A DNA stretch of 44,480 bases from Cytophaga aurantiaca DSM 3654 (GTDB taxonomy: Bacteria; Bacteroidota; Bacteroidia; Cytophagales; Cytophagaceae): contig NZ_KB903641.1 in NCBI RefSeq assembly GCF_000379725.1, positions 1-44,480 of the forward strand. Direction: 5' to 3'. The notes under the pieces were generated by a model. The model did no database searches. It was not told the origin of the DNA and saw only the letters and a program-made list of their open reading frames with translations. A program made the position numbers and the translations under genes. The stretch's first letter is position 1. The number at the start of each line of letters is the position of its first letter. This document shows, piece by piece, positions 27,480 through 35,305 of the stretch.

Positions 27480-27501
27480 AACCCCGACAAGAGTCGGGGT
27501 T
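27480..27501 (-). terminator. Terminator hairpin between tpiA and prmA
   Basis: AACCCCGAC-AAGA-GTCGGGGTT forms a perfect 9-bp stem with a 4-nt loop, followed on the minus strand by TTTTG. It ends only 9 nt before the prmA ATG. Transcripts entering from tpiA should end or be attenuated here. Confidence 0.7.
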
Positions 27502-27547
27502 ATATATTTTAAATTTATAATAATGAATACGCGTACTAGCGCATATG

Positions 27548-27668
27548 GCGCCAGTCTTCAGACTGGTGTCTATCATTCTGTAGTCTTTGACTACTTGACT
27601 TAGCTACAAATGCAGTCAAAGACTGCAAAATAGATGACACGAGTCCCGCTTCGCTAAGACTCGCGCCA
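27548..27668. repeat. Multi-hairpin palindromic repeat between prmA and tpiA
   Basis: Four short hairpins follow each other: CCAGTCT-TC-AGACTGG (27551-27566), GTAGTC-TTT-GACTAC (27580-27594), TGCAGTC-AAA-GACTGCA (27611-27627) and CGAGTC...GACTCG with loop CCGCTTCGCTAA (27640-27663). The outer parts are also loosely inverted (GGCGCCAG / CGCGCCAGG; TGTCTATCA / TAGATGACA). There is no coding potential. This looks like a REP/MITE-like non-coding element; its last hairpin resembles the one at 33293-33317. Confidence 0.6.
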
Positions 27669-27693
27669 GGAAGCAGTAGACGTATTAAAACGA

Positions 27694-28449
27694 TTAGTAA
27701 GACTTAGCAATATCAATGAAATCACGTGATTTCAAAGAAGCACCGCCAATCAAACCACCATCAATATCTTTGCATGCTAACAAACCTTTTGCGTTATCAG
27801 GCTTCATGCTACCACCATATAAAATGCTGATCTCATCTGCTACTGCAGCGCTGTATTTAGATGCTAAATGCTCACGGATTTTTGCATGCATTTCCTGTGC
27901 TTGTTCGTCAGATGCTGTAACACCTGTACCGATTGCCCAGATTGGTTCGTACGCAATTACTACTTTTTTGAAATCTTCCGGAGATAAGTGGAATAGGCCT
28001 TCTGTTAATTGAGTATTAACAAAATCAATATGAATGCCTTTTTCTCTTTGAGCAAGTGTTTCACCACAGCAGAATAACGGAGTTAAACCGTTTGCCAATG
28101 CAATGTTTACTTTATCAGCCAATTGCTGATTTGTTTCGCCAAAATATTCTCTTCTTTCGCTGTGACCAATGATCACATATTTAACGCCAACAGATTTCAA
28201 CATAGAAGCTGAAATCTCACCTGTAAAAGCACCTGATTCTTTTTGATATACATTCTGCGCTCCAATAGCTACTTTATCACCAGCGATCTTAGAAATAGCT
28301 GCCAGTGAAATGTATGGAATACACATTACAAGATTAACATCTGCAGGAACCTCATCCTTTGCTATATTTACCACTTCAGATGCCAACGCCAAGCCTTCTT
28401 CAAGTGTTTTGTTCATTTTCCAATTTCCTGCAATTACTTTCTTTCTCAT
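27694..28449 (-). CDS. tpiA: Triosephosphate isomerase
   Basis: The 251-residue protein interconverts glyceraldehyde-3-phosphate and dihydroxyacetone phosphate. All catalytic signatures are present: GNWKMN with the active Lys near the N-terminus, IGHSERREYFGE with the catalytic His, AYEPIWAIGTG with the catalytic Glu, and the phosphate-binding YGGSMKPDNA and GGLIGGASLK. Length is standard. It precedes prmA on the same strand, separated by 223 nt holding a palindromic repeat and a terminator-like stem. Confidence 0.97.
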   Translation of the reverse strand: MRKKVIAGNWKMNKTLEEGLALASEVVNIAKDEVPADVNLVMCIPYISLAAISKIAGDKVAIGAQNVYQKESGAFTGEISASMLKSVGVKYVIIGHSERREYFGETNQQLADKVNIALANGLTPLFCCGETLAQREKGIHIDFVNTQLTEGLFHLSPEDFKKVVIAYEPIWAIGTGVTASDEQAQEMHAKIREHLASKYSAAVADEISILYGGSMKPDNAKGLLACKDIDGGLIGGASLKSRDFIDIAKSY

Positions 28450-28558
28450 AATCGATGTTCTTATTTATATGTTTGATTCGGGTTTTTCAATAATAAGTAA
28501 TAAGCCAAATATAATAAGAATTGACGAAAGCAGAAAGATTAAAGCTAAAGGCGGAACG

Positions 28559-28682
28559 CCTGAGTTTCTTGGGGCGATGCCCCAAGTTTAGATAAGTCAG
28601 GCTTACAGCCTGAGTATTCGATATGACAAACCCTGTAAGGCTTTAACACCGTAACTTGGGGCATTGCCCCAAGAAATTCAGG
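28559..28682. repeat. Long imperfect inverted repeat with CTTGGGGC/GCCCCAAG hairpins
   Basis: The left arm (28559-28588) and right arm (28653-28682) are 30 nt each and match as inverted repeats at 28 of 30 positions. Each arm itself contains the hairpin CTTGGGGC-N3-GCCCCAAG. Between them lies another small hairpin (CAGGCTTACAGCCTG). A related element is at 41867-41935. This fits a REP/MITE-like intergenic family. Confidence 0.75.
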
Positions 28683-28713
28683 AATTCTTATCTCTTTACT
28701 TGTCTTATCTAGC

Positions 28714-28739
28714 ACCTGGCAACTAGAACCTGGCAACTA
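28714..28739. repeat. Direct repeat, two copies of ACCTGGCAACTA
   Basis: ACCTGGCAACTA occurs at 28714-28725 and again at 28728-28739, a period of 14 nt, just right of the palindromic element and upstream of the carB promoter. Function unknown. Confidence 0.6.
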
Positions 28740-28815
28740 CGATTCGTATTTTTTCTTGAAATCGTTCAATAACACACTAGTAATCAAACTTATTATTCAC
28801 AACAATAATATAATC

Positions 28816-28846
28816 TTTCAAATCCAATCTTTTTGCTTTAAATTTG
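28816..28846 (+). promoter_or_regulatory. Candidate carB promoter
   Basis: TTTC (28816-28819), a 19-nt spacer and TAAATTTG (28839-28846) match the Bacteroidota -33/-7 consensus, with one mismatch in the -33 box. The leader to ATG 28946 would be about 90 nt, long enough to hold regulation, but no attenuator fold is obvious in it. Confidence 0.5.
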
Positions 28847-28945
28847 CTCAATTTGACTGTGTAAAAGAAGGACAAAAACCCCTTTTCGCCTTCAAATTCG
28901 GATTCTGTACAAACCATTGAAATCTATATAAAATAATAATATCCC

Positions 28946-31759
28946 ATGCCTAAGGATTTAAGTATCAAACACGTTCTGATTATTGGTAGTGGCCCGATTG
29001 TAATTGGCCAAGCTTGTGAATTTGACTATGCGGGCTCTCAAGCTGCGCGTTCTCTTCGCGAAGAAGGCATTGAAGTTACATTAATTAACTCCAATCCTGC
29101 TACGATCATGACGGATAAAGTTGTAGCTGATAATGTGTATTTGTTGCCATTAGAGAAAAAATCAATTATAAAAATCCTTGAAAAACATAAGATTGATGCG
29201 GTGTTGCCTACCATGGGCGGACAAACTGCATTGAACTTAGCAATGGATTGTGATAAAGCGGGTGTTTGGAAAAAATTTGGTGTTCGTATGATCGGTGTTG
29301 ATATCAACGCAATCGAAACGACTGAAGACCGTGAGAAATTCCGTTTGAAAATGATTGAAATCGGTGTTGGAGTTTGTAAAGGCGCAACAGCAACATCTTT
29401 CTTACAAGGAAAAGAAATCGCTCAGGAAATCGGCTTCCCGTTGGTTATCCGTCCGTCCTTCACCCTTGGCGGTACAGGCGGTGGTTTCGTACATACAGCA
29501 GATAAATTTGATGAAGCTTTAACGAAAGGTCTACATGCTTCTCCAACACACGAAGTATTGGTTGAACAAAGTATTTTAGGCTGGAAAGAATACGAATTAG
29601 AGATCCTACGTGATAGCATCGGTAACATGATTATCATTTGTTCGATTGAAAACTTTGATCCGATGGGTATTCACACAGGTGACTCTATTACAGTGGCACC
29701 AGCGATGACCTTGCCGGATACTATTTATCAGGAGATGCGTGATCAGTCGATCAAGATGATGAAAGCAATCGGTAATTTTGCAGGTGGCTGCAACGTACAG
29801 TTCTCTGTGTGTCCGGATACTGATCACATCATCGGTATCGAGATCAACCCACGTGTATCACGTTCTTCAGCTTTAGCTTCAAAAGCTACAGGTTACCCGA
29901 TTGCAAAAATCTCTGCAAAACTTGCGATTGGTTACAACTTAGATGAATTAAAAAATCAGATCACAAAAACAACAAGCGCGTTCTTCGAACCTGCATTGGA
30001 TTATGTGATCGTAAAAGTTCCTCGTTGGAACTTCGATAAATTTAAAGGTGCTGACCGTACCCTTGGTTTGCAAATGAAATCTGTTGGTGAAACAATGGGT
30101 ATAGGACGTAACTTCCAGGAAGCTTTACAAAAAGCATGTCAATCGTTAGAGATCAAACGTAACGGTTTAGGTGCGGATGGTAAAGAATTAACGAATCAGG
30201 CGGAAATTCTTCACAGCCTTGAAAACCCAAGCTGGAATCGTTTGTTCCATATTTACGATGCATACAAATTAGGCGTTCAATCTAAGACGATTCAGAAGTT
30301 AACGAAGATCGATCCTTGGTTCTTAAACCAAATTGAAGAGCTTGTTACCTTAGAAAAGGAAATTCAGAAACAAACGATACAGAACATCAGCAAAGAAATG
30401 CTGAAAACTGCTAAGCAAAAGGGCTACGCCGATCGTCAGATTGCGCACTTGCTTAGATGTATGGAAAGTGAAGTATTCACAAAACGTCACGAATTCGGTA
30501 TCAAACGTATTTACAAAATCGTTGATACCTGTTCTGCAGAGTTTGAAGCTAAGACACCTTACTACTACTCTACATTTGAAGGCGAGAACGAATCAATTCC
30601 TTCAGATAAAAAGAAAATCATTGTATTGGGTTCAGGTCCGAACCGTATCGGACAAGGTATTGAATTTGACTACTCTTGTGTACATGGTGTATTAGCAGCA
30701 AAAGAATGCGGTTACGAAACCATCATGATCAACTGCAACCCTGAAACGGTTTCTACGGATTTTGACATCGCAGATAAATTGTATTTCGAACCGGTATTCT
30801 GGGAACATATTTACGAGATCATTCTTCTTGAAAAACCGGTTGGTGTAATTGTTCAGCTTGGCGGACAAACAGCATTGAAGCTGGCTGAAAAATTAGAAAG
30901 ATACGGCATCAAAATTATCGGTACAGATTTCCAATCATTGGATCTAGCTGAAGACCGCGGACGTTTCTCATCCTTATTAAAAGAAATCAACATTCCGTAT
31001 CCGGAATTCGGTGTGATTGAAAATGCAGACGAAGCAGTTGCAATCAGCAAAAAATTAAACTTCCCGCTTTTAGTTCGTCCTTCTTATGTATTGGGTGGAC
31101 AAAGCATGAAGATCGTGATCAACGAGCAGGAGTTGGAACAACACGTAGTAAACTTATTGAAAGATCATCCGGGTAATCAGGTTCTTGTCGATCACTTCCT
31201 TGAGAATGCAATCGAAGCGGAAGCGGATGCGATCTGTGATGGAGAGAATGTACACATCATCGGTATCATGGAACACATAGAGCCGGCTGGTATTCACTCC
31301 GGTGACTCCCACTCTGTATTGCCTCCATTCGATTTGAGCGAAAACGTGATCAAACAGATTGAAGAGCACACAAAGAAAATTGCTGTAGCACTTAAAACAG
31401 TAGGTTTGATCAACATTCAGTTTGCGATCAAAAACGAAATCGTTTACATCATTGAAGCCAACCCAAGAGCTTCACGTACGGTACCATTCATCTGTAAGGC
31501 ATATGATGAGCCATATGTAAATTATGCTACAAAAGTAATGTTGGGTGAAAATAAAGTGACAGACTTTACATTCAATCCTAAGAAAAACGGCTACGCAATT
31601 AAAATACCTGTGTTCTCATTCAACAAATTCCCGAATGTAAATAAGGAACTTGGACCGGAAATGAAATCAACGGGTGAAGCGATCCTGTTCATCGACGATC
31701 TGCAGGATGATGAGTTCGTGAAATTATATTCTGAAAGAAATCTTTATTTAAGCCGATAG
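28946..31759 (+). CDS. carB: Carbamoyl-phosphate synthase large subunit, lacking the C-terminal allosteric domain
   Basis: The 937-residue protein makes carbamoyl phosphate for pyrimidine and arginine synthesis. Two homologous ATP-grasp halves are visible. The first begins IIGSGPIVIGQACEFDYAG and contains RPSFTLGGTGGGF and EINPRVSRSSALASKATGYP. The second begins VLGSGPNRIGQGIEFDYS and contains RPSYVLGGQSMKI and EANPRASRTVPF. The protein ends soon after FNKFPNVNKELGPEMKSTGEAI. Enterobacterial CarB is about 1070 residues; the missing part is the MGS-like domain that binds UMP, IMP and ornithine. No remnant follows the stop, so this is a natural short form rather than a frameshift. carA is not in the window. 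Confidence 0.95.
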   Translation: MPKDLSIKHVLIIGSGPIVIGQACEFDYAGSQAARSLREEGIEVTLINSNPATIMTDKVVADNVYLLPLEKKSIIKILEKHKIDAVLPTMGGQTALNLAMDCDKAGVWKKFGVRMIGVDINAIETTEDREKFRLKMIEIGVGVCKGATATSFLQGKEIAQEIGFPLVIRPSFTLGGTGGGFVHTADKFDEALTKGLHASPTHEVLVEQSILGWKEYELEILRDSIGNMIIICSIENFDPMGIHTGDSITVAPAMTLPDTIYQEMRDQSIKMMKAIGNFAGGCNVQFSVCPDTDHIIGIEINPRVSRSSALASKATGYPIAKISAKLAIGYNLDELKNQITKTTSAFFEPALDYVIVKVPRWNFDKFKGADRTLGLQMKSVGETMGIGRNFQEALQKACQSLEIKRNGLGADGKELTNQAEILHSLENPSWNRLFHIYDAYKLGVQSKTIQKLTKIDPWFLNQIEELVTLEKEIQKQTIQNISKEMLKTAKQKGYADRQIAHLLRCMESEVFTKRHEFGIKRIYKIVDTCSAEFEAKTPYYYSTFEGENESIPSDKKKIIVLGSGPNRIGQGIEFDYSCVHGVLAAKECGYETIMINCNPETVSTDFDIADKLYFEPVFWEHIYEIILLEKPVGVIVQLGGQTALKLAEKLERYGIKIIGTDFQSLDLAEDRGRFSSLLKEINIPYPEFGVIENADEAVAISKKLNFPLLVRPSYVLGGQSMKIVINEQELEQHVVNLLKDHPGNQVLVDHFLENAIEAEADAICDGENVHIIGIMEHIEPAGIHSGDSHSVLPPFDLSENVIKQIEEHTKKIAVALKTVGLINIQFAIKNEIVYIIEANPRASRTVPFICKAYDEPYVNYATKVMLGENKVTDFTFNPKKNGYAIKIPVFSFNKFPNVNKELGPEMKSTGEAILFIDDLQDDEFVKLYSERNLYLSR

Positions 31760-31763
31760 GTAG

Positions 31764-31821
31764 AATGTTTTAAGTAATAAGTTTTAAGATTCGTTTCTTT
31801 GAACTTATTACTTAAAACATT
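31764..31821 (+). repeat. Perfect 20-bp inverted repeat just after carB; also a likely terminator
   Basis: AATGTTTTAAGTAATAAGTT (31764-31783) and its exact complement (31802-31821) flank an 18-nt loop, starting 4 nt after the carB stop. The right-arm sequence AACTTATTACTTA recurs directly at about 31904-31917, before the next gene. It could end the carB transcript, although there is no clear T-run. It also looks like a dispersed intergenic repeat. Confidence 0.6.
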
Positions 31822-31927
31822 AAATTATGGTATAGAAATACTGTTTTAAGAGGTAGCGCAACAAGACATACAATATTTTTTCTACTGCAACGTCTTAAAA
31901 CCTAGAACTTATTACTTAGAACACATC

Positions 31928-32182
31928 ATGTGGAAATTCATATTCTTTACAATTATAATTTTTTGGTTGCTTCGTTTGCTTTTAAAACCATTCCTAAAAG
32001 CTATGGTTATTAAAAGTGCTGAGCAAATGGCTAAAAACATGCAGCAACAATACAATCAGCAACAAAGACCGCGTTATCCGGAAGGATCTATACACGTAGA
32101 TCATATTCCTGCTGGAAAAACTCACAAAAATGGTGGTCAGGCTTCCAAGGACGAATATATAGATTTCGAGGAAGTAAAATAA
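31928..32182 (+). CDS. DUF4834-like small membrane protein
   Basis: The 84-residue protein has one N-terminal hydrophobic segment (FIFFTIIIFWLLRLLL), a basic/Gln-rich middle (AKNMQQQYNQQQRPRYPEG) and a Lys/Asp/Glu tail ending DEYIDFEEVK. This layout agrees with the small Bacteroidota family DUF4834 often found near accD or similar genes. Function is unknown. It lies between carB and accD on the same strand. Confidence 0.7.
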   Translation: MWKFIFFTIIIFWLLRLLLKPFLKAMVIKSAEQMAKNMQQQYNQQQRPRYPEGSIHVDHIPAGKTHKNGGQASKDEYIDFEEVK

Positions 32183-32279
32183 TCTCATTTATTTATTTTT
32201 TTATCTGATTTACAGATAATTACAATTGTACTGATATGTAAAAAACTTACATATTCGTACCGTAATTTTATTTTTTTGT

Positions 32280-32287
32280 TATCTTTG
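32280..32287 (+). promoter_or_regulatory. -7 promoter element of accD
   Basis: TATCTTTG is an exact TAnnTTTG match. It lies 65 nt before the accD ATG in an A/T-rich stretch; no exact -33 TTTG is found at the usual distance. A short inverted repeat (AAATCC-CTCA-GGATTT) lies in the predicted leader. Confidence 0.5.
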
Positions 32288-32352
32288 TCATCCTTTAAAA
32301 TCCCTCAGGATTTGAAGAAAAGGTTTAATTGAACATTAAAGAAAGAATATAG

Positions 32353-33201
32353 ATGTCTTGGTTTAAGAGAACAGAAAAAGGTATCACTACCCCAACTGAA
32401 GAGAAAAGAGAAGTACCGGATGGTTTGTGGTATCAATGTCCTGAATGTAAAAAAGTTGTTCATACAAGAGAGCACGAAGAACATGCCTGGACATGTACTG
32501 AATGTAATTACCACGCCAGAGTAGGTTCAAAAGAATATTTCGAGTTGTTTTTCGATAATAATGAGTTCACGGAATTAGACGCAGGTTTAAGCTCAGGTGA
32601 CCCATTGAAATTTATTGATAGCCAGCCATACCCAAAACGTATTATAGCTGCCCAAGCTAAAACTGGTTTGACAGATGCTGTGCGTACTGCTTATGGAAAG
32701 GTAAACGAAAAAGAAGTTGTGATCAGTTGTATGGACTTTACGTTCATTGGTGGATCTATGGGTTCTGTAGTAGGTGAGAAAATATCAAGAGGTATTGATG
32801 CTGCACGTGCTAAAAAAGTGCCGTTCATCATGATTTGTAAATCAGGTGGAGCGCGTATGATGGAAGCAGGTTTTTCATTGATGCAAATGGCAAAAACATC
32901 TGCTAAACTTGCCTTGCTTTCTGAAGAAGCCCTACCATATGTTTCTATTTTAACGGATCCTACAACAGGTGGTGTTACTGCTTCGTATGCGATGCTGGGT
33001 GACATCAACATTGCTGAGCCGGGAGCGTTGATCGGATTTGCCGGACCACGGGTTGTTAGAGAAACGATCGGTAAAGATTTACCTGCAGGCTTTCAAACTT
33101 CTGAATTCTTATTGGAACATGGTTTCCTGGATTTCATTGTTGACAGAAAAGACATGAAAAAACAGGTTTCTGATTTCTTGAGAATGGTTGAGAAAAAGTA
33201 A
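32353..33201 (+). CDS. accD: Acetyl-CoA carboxylase carboxyltransferase subunit beta
   Basis: The 282-residue protein transfers carboxyl from carboxybiotin to acetyl-CoA, the committed step of fatty-acid synthesis. The N-terminal C4 zinc ribbon is complete (C29, C32, C48, C51 in QCPECKK and TCTECN). The crotonase-fold core shows [54 protein letters not shown] and IGFAGPRVV. It is of standard length, and a rho-independent terminator follows. Confidence 0.96.
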   Translation: MSWFKRTEKGITTPTEEKREVPDGLWYQCPECKKVVHTREHEEHAWTCTECNYHARVGSKEYFELFFDNNEFTELDAGLSSGDPLKFIDSQPYPKRIIAAQAKTGLTDAVRTAYGKVNEKEVVISCMDFTFIGGSMGSVVGEKISRGIDAARAKKVPFIMICKSGGARMMEAGFSLMQMAKTSAKLALLSEEALPYVSILTDPTTGGVTASYAMLGDINIAEPGALIGFAGPRVVRETIGKDLPAGFQTSEFLLEHGFLDFIVDRKDMKKQVSDFLRMVEKK

Positions 33202-33224
33202 TTCTGTACTAGATATAAAAATGA

Positions 33225-33252
33225 AAGCCTCACTTAATAGTGGGGCTTTTTT
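33225..33252 (+). terminator. Rho-independent terminator of accD
   Basis: AAGCCTCACT-TAAT-AGTGGGGCTT (one G:T pair) followed by a T-run, starting about 24 nt after the accD stop. Confidence 0.85.
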
Positions 33253-33270
33253 ATTTTACCGCAAAGAGAC

Positions 33271-33329
33271 CCCAAGGAACCCACTCTCTATTCGTAGAGC
33301 GCTACGCTAACTCTACGGATAGCTTTGGG
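33271..33329. repeat. Palindromic intergenic repeat between accD and the glycosidase gene
   Basis: A perfect CGTAGAG/CTCTACG stem (33293-33317) encloses the 11-nt loop CGCTACGCTAA. The flanks CCCAAGG and CTTTGGG give a partial outer stem. The loop closely resembles that of the hairpin at 27640-27663 (CCGCTTCGCTAA), which suggests one dispersed family. Confidence 0.55.
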
Positions 33330-33413
33330 ACTTTTGTTTTTAAGTATTCTAAGTTTTTTTTGAAATTGATTTAGTATATTCATATCAACGAACTACTTTT
33401 TAATTCAATTTTT

Positions 33414-35291
33414 ATGAAACACTTCTTACACACAGTTGTCTTTTGCTTAACCGTATTCTTTACAAACGTTTATGCGCAGCAGCCTGCATTCAACGCCAAT
33501 ACAACCGTGCCGGCTTATGCAAACGATTTCTATTTTGGTTCAAACCCGGGTTACTATGGTGGCTACAACAACAATGCACCTAATGATAAACTCATACACG
33601 ATCTCTTTATCAAAGCCGGTATGCATACTACCCGTCCGGGATTGTACGATTATTTTTTAGACCAATATGGTGTTAATGTGCGTAAGAATGAATTCGCCTA
33701 TTATACTGCTACGTTGAATATGAAAGAACTTACGTTATTTTTAAACGGACCAAGTGATGCGCACCGTTCCACAAAAGTTATTACTTGCAACACACAACAA
33801 TTCCGTTCGGAAGTTTTTAAAAATTTATATGCACCTATTTGGGACGATAGTACGAATGGGGTAACTGCTGTTAACGATACAAACTATTATGCAGCCTATG
33901 TCTACAAGGTTGTAAAAACCTATGGCAGCTATATCCGCTTTTATGAAGTGTGGAACGAGCCGGATTTTTCCGCCAATAGCAATGTTTCTCTAAATCCGGG
34001 ACAACCAGGTAATTGGTGGGATGCAAATCCTTCTCCTTGCGATCTGGTAAATCTGCGTGACGATATAACAAATTATGTACGCATGCTGCGCATTACCTAT
34101 GAAGTGGTAAAGTCTATGCAGCCCAATTCATACATTGCAACGGGCGGACTGGGTTACACGAATTTTTTAGATGCAGTAATGCGAAATACCGATAACCCGG
34201 TAGATGGATCTGTTACTACAGCGTATCCACTAAAAGGCGGTGCATACTTTGATGTATTAAGTTATCATTGTTATCCGCAATACTATTTACGCACCTGGGA
34301 CAATAGCATCGGAGGATTTAAATATTTCAGACATTCTGATTATGCAGTGCAAAAAGTCATTGCTATGAAAAATGATTTTCAGGCAATACTTACAAAGTAC
34401 GGATACAATGGAACGACCTACCCTTCGAAACATTTTATTCTTACGGAAGTAAATCTTCCACGCAAGCATTACGGAACAACCGATTACATAGGTACTCCTG
34501 AAGCGCAACGCAATTTTCTGATGAAGGCATTTGTGGTTGCACAAAAGCAAGGTATCAAACAAATGTATACATACAACATCGGTGATTCTAAAAGCGAAAC
34601 CGACCCAAACGTAAGCACCGATGGTTTTGATGGCATGGGCTTTTATTATAATCTGAATACTGTAACTCCTGCTACCGCAACACTCGCGCCCTCGGGTATC
34701 GGATGCAAAACATTATCTGATTTTATACTAAACTATAAATACGATGCTGCAGCAACAGCCTTACTGAACTTGCCTTCTACCGTAGATGGAGCGGCCTTTA
34801 CAAAAGGTACGGAAACACGTTATGTATTGTGGGCAAAAACAACAACCGATCAAAGCGAAGTATCAAGTGCGAATTATACATTTCCTTCTGCATTAAACTT
34901 TCAAAGTCTGACTACACAAGCATGGAATTATTCAAGCACCGGTACTACACAAACCGTAACAGGATCTGCGATCACACTTTCCGGCAACCCGATCATGATC
35001 AAAGGAACTGCTATCTCAACAGGAATCATTCCTGTTGCAGCAACCAATGATTGGTTTTCAATCTATCCCAATCCATCAAATGAAGATGTTACCATTCATT
35101 TTACAGAAACATATACCAATCCTGTTTCTATTACTTTATATGACATGCAAGGCAGAGTACTACAAAAAAATCAACTGGTAGGTGAAGTCAATTCAACTAT
35201 TTTCTTAGGCAATTTAGCAGCAGGTGTATATCAGGTAGAAGTTCTTTCGAGTGAAAAAGGCAGAGCAACTAAAAAACTTGTTGTGTATTAA
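33414..35291 (+). CDS. Secreted clan-A-like glycoside hydrolase with type IX sorting domain
   Basis: The 625-residue protein has a signal peptide (VVFCLTVFFTNVYA, then QQP). The catalytic region resembles a (beta/alpha)8 clan GH-A hydrolase, perhaps GH39-like: the acid/base Glu in FYEVWNEPDF (E182) and a candidate nucleophile Glu in HFILTEVNLPRK (E345) are about 160 residues apart, as expected. The C-terminal about 80 residues are a T9SS type A sorting domain: WFSIYPNPSNEDVTI, ITLYDMQGRVL, LAAGVYQVEV and a KKLVVY end. It is therefore predicted to be exported by the type IX system and possibly surface-anchored. The substrate is unknown; plant or algal polysaccharide is plausible. Confidence 0.85.
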   Translation: MKHFLHTVVFCLTVFFTNVYAQQPAFNANTTVPAYANDFYFGSNPGYYGGYNNNAPNDKLIHDLFIKAGMHTTRPGLYDYFLDQYGVNVRKNEFAYYTATLNMKELTLFLNGPSDAHRSTKVITCNTQQFRSEVFKNLYAPIWDDSTNGVTAVNDTNYYAAYVYKVVKTYGSYIRFYEVWNEPDFSANSNVSLNPGQPGNWWDANPSPCDLVNLRDDITNYVRMLRITYEVVKSMQPNSYIATGGLGYTNFLDAVMRNTDNPVDGSVTTAYPLKGGAYFDVLSYHCYPQYYLRTWDNSIGGFKYFRHSDYAVQKVIAMKNDFQAILTKYGYNGTTYPSKHFILTEVNLPRKHYGTTDYIGTPEAQRNFLMKAFVVAQKQGIKQMYTYNIGDSKSETDPNVSTDGFDGMGFYYNLNTVTPATATLAPSGIGCKTLSDFILNYKYDAAATALLNLPSTVDGAAFTKGTETRYVLWAKTTTDQSEVSSANYTFPSALNFQSLTTQAWNYSSTGTTQTVTGSAITLSGNPIMIKGTAISTGIIPVAATNDWFSIYPNPSNEDVTIHFTETYTNPVSITLYDMQGRVLQKNQLVGEVNSTIFLGNLAAGVYQVEVLSSEKGRATKKLVVY

Positions 35292-35305
35292 CGCAGCACA
35301 AATCT

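Larger units (their letters stand above)
28450..28945. other. Gene-free interval between divergent tpiA and carB, rich in repeats
   Basis: These 496 nt contain no credible gene. From left to right they hold the tpiA upstream region with an AATAATAAGTAATAAG stretch (28484-28500), a long palindromic element (28559-28682), a 14-nt-period direct repeat (28714-28739) and the carB promoter (28816-28846) with a leader of about 90 nt. A 63-codon minus-strand ORF across the palindrome is judged spurious. Confidence 0.7.

Noticed and set aside
27548-27668. CRISPR array
   Set aside because: The units are hairpins of different sequence without regular spacers, and no cas gene is present.
28545-28736. 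63-codon minus-strand ORF across the palindromic repeat
   Set aside because: It consists of repeat sequence, has no homology-like features and no start signals; a typical spurious ORF in REP-like elements.
31760-31927. Frameshift or remnant of a CarB C-terminal domain
   Set aside because: The segment is taken up by an inverted repeat and low-complexity words with no MGS-like coding in any frame.
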